The position numbers and the translations under genes were made by a program. Positions 8,584-16,819 of a stretch of 64,000 bases of DNA are shown here, in pieces. The notes beneath the pieces were generated by a model. The model did not search any database. It worked only from the letters and a program-made list of their open reading frames with translations, and was not told the origin of the DNA. This stretch comes from BRH-c25 sp012519325. GTDB taxonomy: Bacteria > Bacillota > Clostridia > Lutisporales > Lutisporaceae. The stretch lies in assembly GCA_050950645.1 (NCBI GenBank), contig JBMNHZ010000007.1, positions 197,424 to 261,423 of the forward strand, given 5' to 3'. The stretch's first letter is position 1. Every line of letters starts with the position of its first letter.

Positions 8584-9990
8584 TTATCTTCCATAGATAT
8601 CATCAAATCTCTCAATATCATCCTCTTCCAAATACAAGCCGCTTTGTATTTCGATAATCTCAAGAGGTATATGCCCGGGATTCTCAAGCCTGTGCATAGT
8701 GTTCTTAGGTATATAGGTCGATTCATTCTCATGGATATAAACCTCACTTGAGCCGTTTCTAATCCTGGCAGTCCCTTTCAACACAATCCAGTGTTCACTT
8801 CTGTGATAATGCATTTGCAAGCTGAGCTTCTGTTTTTGGTTTACCACTATTTTTTTTATTTTGTAACCGGGCCCTTCCTGGATAACTGTATATTTACCCC
8901 AAGGCCTTTCAACCGTCCTGTGTTCCAGATACTCTTTGCTTTCCTTCTCTTTCAGCTTGTCAACCACTTCTTTGATTCTCTGGGTCTGGTCAAGGGGGCA
9001 AATCATAAGGGCATCATCGGTATCTATTACAGCCATATCCTTTAAGCCTACTGCAGCAATCAAACGGTTCTTCCCATAAATCAGGCTTCCTTCAGTATCT
9101 ATAGTAACATGATTTCCTTCCACAACATTTTTGTTTTCATCCTTAGGGTTTATTTCATATAGGCTTTTCCAACTGCCGACATCACTCCAGCCAAATTCGG
9201 AGCATATTACATAAACCTTATCCGTATATTCCATCACCGCATAGTCTATAGAAATTGACTCAAACCTTTTGTATGCATCACTTATTTCATTCAGGTTGAA
9301 GGGATCTATGTTATCAAAGGCATCTGCAACTTCACTGCAATATTTTCTGAATTCTTCTATCAGGACCTTTGTGTTAAAAACGAACATCCCGCTGTTCCAC
9401 AGGTAATTACCGTTGTTTACATATTGTATGGCTGTTGCGTAGTCCGGTTTCTCCTTAAAGCTTACCACCTTAAGTATTTCTCCTGCTTTTTTGTTTTCAT
9501 CCTGAACTTGAATATATCCATAAGCTGTTTCAGCACAGGAGGGAATGATTCCAAAAGTAACCATACAGCCTTCTTTTGCCTTTTCAACAGCAGTGCGCAA
9601 ACCCTCCAGAAAGCTCTCACACTTCATAATCAGATGATCTGAAGGAAGCACTACCATTATTGTATCTTCTCCGTAAAGCTTTTCCATCCTTTTAGCAGCC
9701 CAGTATATGGCGGGAGCAGTGTTCTTTCCCTGGGGCTCTTCAATAATTTCAATACTATGCTTGCCGCAGCACAACTCATCCATCTGGCTTTTTATCTGAT
9801 GGTAGTAGCTGTAGTTGGTTATTATGCATTGGTTATCGTAGGAAATAAAGCTTCGAATCCTCTCACAGGTCTGCTGAAGCAAGGTTTTATTACCGGTAAG
9901 CGCCAGCAGCTGCTTTGGCATTGACTGCCTGCTGAGGGGCCACAGCCTTGTTCCGCTTCCTCCTGCAAGAATAACTGCAACGGTTTTCAA
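8584..9990 (-). CDS. manC: Mannose-1-P guanylyltransferase / mannose-6-P isomerase
   Basis: Bifunctional type II enzyme of 468 residues. The N-terminal nucleotidyltransferase has LAGGSGTRLWPLSRQSMPKQ and the VLPSDHLI and KPDYATAIQYV segments. The C-terminal cupin isomerase domain has RPWGKYTVI, then LSLQMHYHRSEHWIVLKGTA with metal-binding histidines, and YIPKNTMHRLENPG. It makes GDP-mannose from fructose-6-P-derived mannose phosphates. The GDP-fucose synthase gene at 12311 in the same island could use that route, although no GDP-mannose 4,6-dehydratase was recognised with confidence. Confidence 0.93.
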   Translation of the reverse strand: MKTVAVILAGGSGTRLWPLSRQSMPKQLLALTGNKTLLQQTCERIRSFISYDNQCIITNYSYYHQIKSQMDELCCGKHSIEIIEEPQGKNTAPAIYWAAKRMEKLYGEDTIMVVLPSDHLIMKCESFLEGLRTAVEKAKEGCMVTFGIIPSCAETAYGYIQVQDENKKAGEILKVVSFKEKPDYATAIQYVNNGNYLWNSGMFVFNTKVLIEEFRKYCSEVADAFDNIDPFNLNEISDAYKRFESISIDYAVMEYTDKVYVICSEFGWSDVGSWKSLYEINPKDENKNVVEGNHVTIDTEGSLIYGKNRLIAAVGLKDMAVIDTDDALMICPLDQTQRIKEVVDKLKEKESKEYLEHRTVERPWGKYTVIQEGPGYKIKKIVVNQKQKLSLQMHYHRSEHWIVLKGTARIRNGSSEVYIHENESTYIPKNTMHRLENPGHIPLEIIEIQSGLYLEEDDIERFDDIYGR

Positions 9991-10017
9991 TACTATCCCT
10001 CCATTAGAACCTTAATA

Positions 10018-11151
10018 TTAACTAAGCTTTACATTCATGTAGTTTGTCAGTGACTTTCTCAACTCTCTGGCTGTAAGTTTAAAATCTGCCATTCCAGATT
10101 TAAGCTGACCAATATTGTGCGCTGCATCCATGTAGCCTGGCCTTAGCTGCAGCGCCTGCTGCAGCAATTTTGAAGCAGTCCTTTTATCTTTTCCCATATA
10201 GATGCATGCGAGATTATTATATGCTTCAGCCATTTTGCAGTCTGCCAGTATTGCTTTCTGATAGTATTCAACTGCTGCTTCCGGGTTGCCCAAGAAATAA
10301 CTGCAGTTGCCAAGGTAAAACCATAGATAGGGCTCAGGCTTTTCTCCGGCAAGCTGCTGCATTATATCCCTTGCAAAGCTGTACTCGTTCATTTTCATGT
10401 AAATTTTTGCAAGCAAAAATCTTTTTTCAAATGGTGGAAACATTGCTTGTCCGACAATACTCTCAATTTTATCAAAGCCTATTTTTCTCAAGACTTCCAG
10501 CTCACTTTTCTGTTGGAAGCAATGTGCATTTGTAAGATTATTTGCATGCCTTCTATAAATATATAAGGTTTCCGGTATATATTTAAACTTATAGCGCTCA
10601 GCCAACCTTAGAATAAAATCATAATCCTCCGCCTGTACATACTCACTGCTATAAAAAACATTCTCATTTATGCATTTTTTCCTTATCATTATGGAAGCAG
10701 GAACGGGTACAATCTGCCTAAACAACAGAAAGGCGACAAAGTCAGCCCGATTCTCAAAAACATACTCGCTTTTCAATATATTTAATGTCTTTTTGTTTTT
10801 ATCCACTTCTATTCCATCATTATAGACCACATCAACATCCGGGCTGTTTATTAGTACATCCACCTGCTTCTCCACTTTTTCAGGAGTATAAAGGTCATCA
10901 GCGTCAAGAAAAGCTATATAATCTCCTCTGGCAATAGACATACCCAGATTTCTGCTTGCAGAAACACCCCGATTCTCTTGATGGATATATCTGACGTGCC
11001 TGAAGGACTTCACTATCCTCGCAGTATTGTCCTCTGACCCGTCATCTACCACAATAATTTCAATTTTGTCATAAGTCTGTTTAAGTAGGCTGTCGATTGC
11101 CTCTGCAATATAATGTTCGCCGTTGTATACGGGAATTATTATACTAACCAT
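10018..11151 (-). CDS. Family 2 glycosyltransferase with C-terminal TPR repeats
   Basis: GT2 inverting glycosyltransferase. I chose the ATG at 11151 (MVSIIIPVYNGEHYIAEAI) because AAGGAGC precedes it; a start 18 bases earlier lacks a site. The GT-A domain spans about residues 1-220 with VVDDGSEDNT and the metal-binding FLDADDLY. From about residue 260 there are tetratricopeptide-type helices (WFYLGNCSYFLGNPEAAVEY, AEAYNNLACIYMG, ASKLLQQALQLRPGYMDAA). A GT2-TPR fusion suggests a cytoplasmic enzyme that binds a protein partner, which fits modification of flagellin or assembly on a carrier. The acceptor is unknown. Confidence 0.87.
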   Translation of the reverse strand: MVSIIIPVYNGEHYIAEAIDSLLKQTYDKIEIIVVDDGSEDNTARIVKSFRHVRYIHQENRGVSASRNLGMSIARGDYIAFLDADDLYTPEKVEKQVDVLINSPDVDVVYNDGIEVDKNKKTLNILKSEYVFENRADFVAFLLFRQIVPVPASIMIRKKCINENVFYSSEYVQAEDYDFILRLAERYKFKYIPETLYIYRRHANNLTNAHCFQQKSELEVLRKIGFDKIESIVGQAMFPPFEKRFLLAKIYMKMNEYSFARDIMQQLAGEKPEPYLWFYLGNCSYFLGNPEAAVEYYQKAILADCKMAEAYNNLACIYMGKDKRTASKLLQQALQLRPGYMDAAHNIGQLKSGMADFKLTARELRKSLTNYMNVKLS

Positions 11152-11190
11152 TTTTAGCTCCTTAATCATACTAAACTATCCAATATCAGC

Positions 11191-12306
11191 CTATGCACCC
11201 TTAACCAGGTCCTTCCAGGATACAATAAACAGCTCGTCTCCTGTGATTTCGCGCAGCTGCTTTATTACCTCTTCGTCATGGCTGCTCTCAATTGAAACAA
11301 TGACTGCATCAACATGGTTTTTTGCAAGCCATTCCGGCGATTCCACACTGATACCATATATTTTTTTATTCTGCATATTTATATTATTGTCCAGGAACCG
11401 GACAATCCTAAAATTCTCTCTTTGGAGATCCTTATACAAATACAGCGCCATTTTCCTGGTCCCAAAAATTGCTACATCCTTTACATTACTGGATTTCAAT
11501 AATCTCGTAATACCTTTCTCTTCAAGTAGCAGCGTTTCCAGCCACAGCCTGCACAAGGCATTGGGATTATCGCTGCTTTCGGTGAAGCTTTCCTTTGTTG
11601 ATTCTCCAAAATATTTACTGATAATTTGTTTCATTTCCGCTTCTCTTATCTTGCTGTATCTATAATCTGAGCTTTTTCCGCCCTCTCTGAATACAGCTAT
11701 GGTTCTGTTAATGTACTTGATTTTATCACTGTCATCCATAAAGCACTTCAGCATAAACTCAAAGTCGCCGCATATCTTATAGCCTTCATCAAACAATCCA
11801 TATGTTTCAAACAGTCTCCTTCTTACAAAGGTGCCCGGATGCGGAGGCATATACCCCTTCTTAAAATCATCCAAAGACATGTTTCTTCCGAAAGTATGGC
11901 TGTGTCTGCATTTTTCATCTGTAATGACAATGTTCCCATACACGATATCCAGCTTATTGTCGTCTCTGAACACTTTTATGATACTTTCTACGGAAGCCTC
12001 GTCATAAAGATAATCGTCTGAATTTAAGAAATAGATTATATCCCCGCTGGAAGCCTTTATTCCTTTATTAAAGGCTTCATATATTCCGCTGTCAGGTTCG
12101 GAAGAAACAAACCCAAGATTTCGGGAATATTTATTTATAATATCCAGGGTCCTGTCGGTGGAACCCCCGTCAATAATAATATGCTCAATATTCCTGTAGG
12201 TCTGCATTAAAACGCTCTTAATGGCATCTTCGATATATTTTTCACTGTTGCAGCTGGCAGTAATTATTGATAATTTGAGCTCCGGCTCATTAATGCAAGC
12301 ATCCAT
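11191..12306 (-). CDS. Family 2 glycosyltransferase with C-terminal Rossmann-like module
   Basis: GT2 enzyme of about 371 residues from the ATG at 12306, which follows GGTGG by 8 bases; a GTG 12 bases earlier is possible. The GT-A part has LSIITASCNSEKYIEDAIKS, IIIDGGSTDRT and YFLNSDDYLYDE, and is of the WcaA/colanic-acid type. The last 95 or so residues form a separate nucleotide-binding-like module (VAIFGTRKMALYLYKDL, RFLDNNINM, VDAVIVSIES). The same module occurs in four other proteins between 15532 and 22234. It overlaps the upstream fcl end slightly. Confidence 0.87.
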   Translation of the reverse strand: MDACINEPELKLSIITASCNSEKYIEDAIKSVLMQTYRNIEHIIIDGGSTDRTLDIINKYSRNLGFVSSEPDSGIYEAFNKGIKASSGDIIYFLNSDDYLYDEASVESIIKVFRDDNKLDIVYGNIVITDEKCRHSHTFGRNMSLDDFKKGYMPPHPGTFVRRRLFETYGLFDEGYKICGDFEFMLKCFMDDSDKIKYINRTIAVFREGGKSSDYRYSKIREAEMKQIISKYFGESTKESFTESSDNPNALCRLWLETLLLEEKGITRLLKSSNVKDVAIFGTRKMALYLYKDLQRENFRIVRFLDNNINMQNKKIYGISVESPEWLAKNHVDAVIVSIESSHDEEVIKQLREITGDELFIVSWKDLVKGA

Positions 12307-12310
12307 ATTT

Positions 12311-13252
12311 CTAACCACCTATACTATCCTTATACCATTTTATTGTATTTCCAAGTCCCTCTTCAAATTCTGTTCCAGCCACGAATCCGAACCTTTCCCT
12401 GGCTTTGGACGTATCAACGCATCTTCTCGGCTGGCCGTCAGGCTTGGATGTATCCCATGCAATACTTCCTTTATAGCCTGTCAAGGCAGCAATTATCCTC
12501 ACAAGTTCCTTTATCTTTATTTCCTTTCCTGTTCCGATATTAACAGGCTCAGAGCTGTTATACCTTTCAGCAGCCAGAATTATTGCCTCCGCGCAATCCT
12601 TTACATAGATGAACTCCCTGCTGGCCTCGCCGGTACCCCAGCATACAACTTCCTTCGTGCCTTCTCTTTCTGCATCAACAAATCTTTTGACCAATGCAGG
12701 AATCACATGGGAGGTGTCGGGATTGAAATTATCTCTCGGGCCGTACAGATTAACAGGAATTAAGTTTATAGAGTTGAAACCGAATTCCTTTTCATAAGCC
12801 TGGGATTGCACAAAAAGCATTTTCTTTGCCAGTCCATAGGGAGCAGTTACTTCTGCCGGATAGCCCTTCCATAAATCTTCTTCCTTGAACGGAATAGATG
12901 CATCCTTTGGGTACGAGCATGTCGTCCCTATGGTAACAAACTTTTTTATACCATACTGCCTTGCCATTTCCATCAATTGAATTCCCATAATTGCATTTTT
13001 ATAGAAAAACGTTCCCGGATACCGTTCATTGGCACCTATTCCGCCTACCGCCGCCGCCAAGTGAATTACAATATCAGGTTCAGCATTTTCATACATTGCT
13101 TTTATATTTCTTTCATCGGTCAAATCGTAATCCTTGCTTCTGGGAATAAAAACAGACTTGCAGTTCTTTTCTTTCAGCTCTTCCACAACATGAGAGCCCA
13201 AAAATCCTGCTCCTCCTGTTACAACCACTTTTTTACCGGTCCAAAAGCTCAT
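12311..13252 (-). CDS. fcl: GDP-L-fucose synthase (Fcl/WcaG type)
   Basis: Extended SDR epimerase-reductase. The ATG at 13252 (MSFWTGKKVVVTGGAGFLGS) follows a GAGGAG site; the longer frame would add 15 residues with no family match. Features are TGGAGFLG near residue 10, VIHLAAAVGGIGANERYPG, GTTCSYPKDASIPFKE, and catalytic APYGLAKKM. The family-specific LIPVNLYGPRDNFN segment and C-terminal QPRRCVDTSKARERFGF support GDP-fucose synthase. It converts GDP-4-keto-6-deoxymannose to GDP-fucose with NADPH. The supplying GDP-mannose dehydratase may lie outside the window. Confidence 0.88.
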   Translation of the reverse strand: MSFWTGKKVVVTGGAGFLGSHVVEELKEKNCKSVFIPRSKDYDLTDERNIKAMYENAEPDIVIHLAAAVGGIGANERYPGTFFYKNAIMGIQLMEMARQYGIKKFVTIGTTCSYPKDASIPFKEEDLWKGYPAEVTAPYGLAKKMLFVQSQAYEKEFGFNSINLIPVNLYGPRDNFNPDTSHVIPALVKRFVDAEREGTKEVVCWGTGEASREFIYVKDCAEAIILAAERYNSSEPVNIGTGKEIKIKELVRIIAALTGYKGSIAWDTSKPDGQPRRCVDTSKARERFGFVAGTEFEEGLGNTIKWYKDSIGG

Positions 13253-13256
13253 TATC

Positions 13257-14249
13257 TCAACTCCTCTTTTCCCTGAATGCTTCCATATACCAGTCATATG
13301 TTAAGCGCAAGCCTTTTTCCAGGTCTATCTCCGGCATATACCCTGTAAACCCGTTCAGCTTTGAAGTGCTAGGGCACCGCCTGCTTACACAGCCCTGAGG
13401 CGCCGGGTTTATTCTCAGCGGCACCTGATATCCGGCAATTTTTAACAGTTTTTTCGCCATATCTTCAATACGTATCTCTTCAAGGCTGTTTCCGATATGG
13501 AATATTTCACCGTCACATTCAGAAGCTTCCATAACCAGCTTTGTTGCTCTTATCCCGTCCTGAACGTAGCAGAAAGCTCTTGTCTCATCCCCGCCGAAAA
13601 TATCAAAGGGATTTTCCTTGTCATATATCCTCCTGCAGAATTCCGGTATCACATGTTCAAAGCCCATTCTCGGCCCATATATATTGTGGTATCTGACAAT
13701 GCTGAAAGGAACTGCTTTCGTTCTGCAATAATTTATGGTAAGCAATTCTCCTATGAGCTTGCTTCCCCCATAGGAATACCTCGGGTTGAATACATCATCT
13801 ATTGCAAGAGGTATATCTTCTTTTGTGGGAATAAAGCTTCTGCAGTCGGAAAAGCTTTGTATCGTTCCTGCATAAGCCTCTGAAGAGGAAGTAAACATAA
13901 ACTTGCCGCATTTTGTGTTGTCAATCCATTCAAGCAGGTTCATCAAAGACAGTATGTTAACCCGCAGCACTTCCTGAGGCTTTTCGTAAAAGTATTTTGT
14001 ACCGTTGATTGCAGCAAGATGATAAATATAATCGTACCTGTCAGCCAGTGAGACATAATAATCCTTAGCGGTAAGATCGGCATTTATATATTTTACATTA
14101 TTCTTGCTGATCAGAGCTTGAAATTCCTCATCCATTTTGCCTCTTGAGAGATTGTCGATTATAGTGATTTCATAAGGAAAAGCACTCAAATAGTTAGCCA
14201 GGTGGTAACCTATAAAACCTGCTCCACCGGTTACTAATATCTTTTTCAT
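13257..14249 (-). CDS. NAD-dependent sugar-nucleotide epimerase/decarboxylase-like
   Basis: Extended SDR of 330 residues with TGGAGFIGYHLANYL near residue 7, YIYHLAAINGT, FTSSSEAYAG and the catalytic RYSYGGSKLIGE. HNIYGPRMGFEHVIPEF resembles the NIYGPRM block of UDP-glucuronate decarboxylases and related dehydratases. It is directly next to a UDP-sugar dehydrogenase (1 base apart), so a two-step oxidation then decarboxylation or epimerisation is plausible. The substrate is not fixed by the sequence. It ends 4 bases before the fcl start. Confidence 0.83.
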   Translation of the reverse strand: MKKILVTGGAGFIGYHLANYLSAFPYEITIIDNLSRGKMDEEFQALISKNNVKYINADLTAKDYYVSLADRYDYIYHLAAINGTKYFYEKPQEVLRVNILSLMNLLEWIDNTKCGKFMFTSSSEAYAGTIQSFSDCRSFIPTKEDIPLAIDDVFNPRYSYGGSKLIGELLTINYCRTKAVPFSIVRYHNIYGPRMGFEHVIPEFCRRIYDKENPFDIFGGDETRAFCYVQDGIRATKLVMEASECDGEIFHIGNSLEEIRIEDMAKKLLKIAGYQVPLRINPAPQGCVSRRCPSTSKLNGFTGYMPEIDLEKGLRLTYDWYMEAFREKRS

Positions 14250-15494
14250 TTACTTTACCTCTTCCTTCTTAAAGAATGTCTTACCCGCGCCGAATACATT
14301 CCAAAGGTCAACTATCCAGCAGTCAGCTGATATTTTGCTTATTATATAGTCCTTCTGCTCCCTGAATTGCTTATGATTAGTTGCTATATATATAATATCG
14401 GCTTTTTCTATTGCATCATCAAGGGAATAGTTTTTATACCGACAGTCTATTTCATCAGGCAAATAGGGATCGTGAACTTTTACCTCCAGGGGCATCTCCC
14501 TTTTTATATACCTAATCAGCTTAGGTGTTAGGCTGTCCCTGGTGTCATCGGTGTCATTCTTGAAGGAGTAGCCAAGTACCGCTACATTTTTGTTGTATAT
14601 TGCCACCCGCTTCTGAAGGTTGTCCACCATGAATTTCGGCATGAATTCATTTATTTTCCATGCACTTAACAACAAATCGGTATAAGGTATTGTCTCGTTT
14701 ATCATTCCGAAGTCTTTTCTCAGGCATGTACCTGCCGTAAATCCGGGCTTTGCAATGATTCCTCTTGGGTACTTGTAATTGGCCATCTCAATAATCTCAT
14801 AAATGTTTTGTCCGAAATTATCCGCAATAATTGAGAATTGATTTGATACTGCAAAATGTATGTATCTGGAGATATTGTTGAACAGCTTCACTAGCTCTGC
14901 TGAAACAAATGTGGTATGCATGATATCTCCTGTCAACCGCTTGAATATCTCTTCAGCTTTTTTTGCACTCTTTGGATCCTCACTGCCAATAATCTGGGGC
15001 AGCTCTTTCAGCTCCTTTAATGCCTTCCCTTCCGCTATTCTCTCGGGGCAGAACGTCAAAAATATAGTTTGTCCTACCTTTAAGCATGTTTTTTGTTCCA
15101 GATATTTTCTGACAAAGTCAGTAGTCCTTGGTGCAACCGTACTTCTGAGTATTATATTATGCCCTTCTCTTATATAAGGTGTCATTGACTCCAGAACTCC
15201 TGTTATCTGGCTAAGATCAGTCTCAATATGGGAAAGCAGGGGAGTTCCTACTGTGATTATGATATTCTCTGAATTCTGCACTTGACTTATATCAGAGGTG
15301 GCGAAAAAATCAACATGCTTTATTAATTCCTCATAACCAGCCTCTTCAAAGGGCATTATTTTCCTGTTCACTTTGTCTATAACATCTTTGTTGATGTCTA
15401 TACCTATAACCTTAAAACCTTCCTTTGCAAGACTTAAGCCAAGTGGTAATCCTACCCTGCCAATACCTATTATTGCTATGTCATATTTAGCCAT
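14250..15494 (-). CDS. UDP-sugar 6-dehydrogenase (UDP-Glc/ManNAc type)
   Basis: Nucleotide-sugar dehydrogenase of 414 residues that would oxidise C6 of a UDP-hexose to the uronic acid in two NAD steps. The NAD site is IIGIGRVGLPLGLSLAKEG at residues 8-26. The middle domain has SAELVKLFNNISRYIHFA, and the catalytic cysteine is in AGTCLRKDFGM. The C-terminal UDP-binding domain has VLGYSFKNDTDDTRDS and VHDPYL. The cysteine loop reads GTCLRKD, close to the WecC/UDP-ManNAc dehydrogenase pattern (GGxCxxKD), but UDP-glucose is also possible. Confidence 0.88.
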   Translation of the reverse strand: MAKYDIAIIGIGRVGLPLGLSLAKEGFKVIGIDINKDVIDKVNRKIMPFEEAGYEELIKHVDFFATSDISQVQNSENIIITVGTPLLSHIETDLSQITGVLESMTPYIREGHNIILRSTVAPRTTDFVRKYLEQKTCLKVGQTIFLTFCPERIAEGKALKELKELPQIIGSEDPKSAKKAEEIFKRLTGDIMHTTFVSAELVKLFNNISRYIHFAVSNQFSIIADNFGQNIYEIIEMANYKYPRGIIAKPGFTAGTCLRKDFGMINETIPYTDLLLSAWKINEFMPKFMVDNLQKRVAIYNKNVAVLGYSFKNDTDDTRDSLTPKLIRYIKREMPLEVKVHDPYLPDEIDCRYKNYSLDDAIEKADIIYIATNHKQFREQKDYIISKISADCWIVDLWNVFGAGKTFFKKEEVK

Positions 15495-15531
15495 TAAAAT
15501 CTCTCCTATAATTCAATTTATAAATGCCTGG

Positions 15532-16797
15532 TTAATCTCTTGATACAATATCTATCGTTTCCTTATCAATACCTAAATTAACCAATTGATCATATATCTC
15601 ACCATAGTATGAAGATGCAATGAGAATTTTATCTGCTTTACGGAGCACTCCTTTTTCCGGTCTGAAAACAACCGCCCCGCAAAATTCCTTGTCCCATTTT
15701 TTCTCATCATTATCTGCAAATCCTATAATTCTTATATTGGTATTTTTCAAAGCACTATCTCTCAATTGCTTATAAACAAATTCCCCGTTTTTGCCTGCCC
15801 CAAAAATTATAACATTACATTCTTTATTGCCTTCAATAAACTTCAGCACTCCTTTCCGCACAGTATCCTCCCAACCCAAATACCTTTGAATTGGATTTTT
15901 ATTATACCTTTTCATTAATTTAAGGAATTCCTCCTTAAAGTTGTCTCGTACGGGCTTTTCTTCGACTTCGAGATTAAATAATCTGCTTTTATAATTATTT
16001 ATTCTGATATCAATATAGTTTAAATCCTCCAGTGATAATTCAACACAGTAATCTGTCTTGCATGGTTTTGCTTCAGTATACAAGCTGTCAATCAAGGTTT
16101 TGTCGTATAAGCACCTTTGCATATTACCGTTTTCATTGATATAAACTTTCCTGCACCCGGCCAGGCACGGAATTCCTTTGAAATCGCCAAAACCTGCTTC
16201 CAGTCTCATTTCATCGTATTGGCTGTTTACAGTAATAAACTTTTTTTCCTCTTCCGTATAGCTGTAAGGATAATATTTGCCCTTGTACTGCCCAATAAAA
16301 GGCGTAACACTGAAACTTACTCCCACACTCTTAAAGTGCTTTTCAAGCTCCTCAATCCTTTTTGCTATGATTCTTCTCGGATGCCCAACATAATGTACAG
16401 AAACATTCGCTCCCATACTCAGTAAAGATAATATGTTATCGGTGAATCTATCGATTTCATTATCTGCCTGAGGATGCACGGTAGCCACTATAAATATTTT
16501 CCCGGCACATTCTATGGGTATCCATCTCTCAGGAGCATTGGAATTATTGGTCACGATAACAACTGCTCCATAATTTGCGCACAGCCTGATTAAATCCTTT
16601 ATCTGCGGATGCAAAGACGGCTCGCTTGCACCACATTCCAAGGTTGAAACAACAAAGGTGTCGAAGCTCCTTAACCTGTCCTCGAGCTTTCTCAGGTCGA
16701 TTTGGTTCAAAGTCTCTTTTTTATTGCAGCCGACACAGTAATAGCAATTATAGTTACAATCACATCTTACTGCAATATCTACCAAAATGCCTTCCAC
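15532..16797 (-). CDS. Radical SAM protein with C-terminal Rossmann-like module
   Basis: 421 residues in three parts. The N-terminal radical SAM domain has the iron-sulfur motif CNYNCYYC (CxxxCxxC) near residue 15 and the TLECGASEPSLHPQ segment, a glycine-rich SAM loop equivalent. A second cysteine cluster (CLAGCRKVYINENGNMQRC) near residue 225 resembles a SPASM-type auxiliary cluster site. The last 100 residues are the nucleotide-binding-like module (NVIIFGAGKNGEFVYKQL, GFADNDEKKWDKEF, DKILIASSYYGEIYDQLV). Radical SAM enzymes in glycan loci carry out epimerisation, dehydration or methylation. The reaction here is unknown. Confidence 0.85.
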   Translation of the reverse strand: MEGILVDIAVRCDCNYNCYYCVGCNKKETLNQIDLRKLEDRLRSFDTFVVSTLECGASEPSLHPQIKDLIRLCANYGAVVIVTNNSNAPERWIPIECAGKIFIVATVHPQADNEIDRFTDNILSLLSMGANVSVHYVGHPRRIIAKRIEELEKHFKSVGVSFSVTPFIGQYKGKYYPYSYTEEEKKFITVNSQYDEMRLEAGFGDFKGIPCLAGCRKVYINENGNMQRCLYDKTLIDSLYTEAKPCKTDYCVELSLEDLNYIDIRINNYKSRLFNLEVEEKPVRDNFKEEFLKLMKRYNKNPIQRYLGWEDTVRKGVLKFIEGNKECNVIIFGAGKNGEFVYKQLRDSALKNTNIRIIGFADNDEKKWDKEFCGAVVFRPEKGVLRKADKILIASSYYGEIYDQLVNLGIDKETIDIVSRD

Positions 16798-16819
16798 ACT
16801 ATCCTCTCCTCAGTAATTA

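Noticed and set aside
12311..14249. A GDP-mannose 4,6-dehydratase to feed fcl
   Set aside because: The 13257-14249 protein is closer to UDP-glucuronate decarboxylase-like enzymes, so I did not name it gmd.
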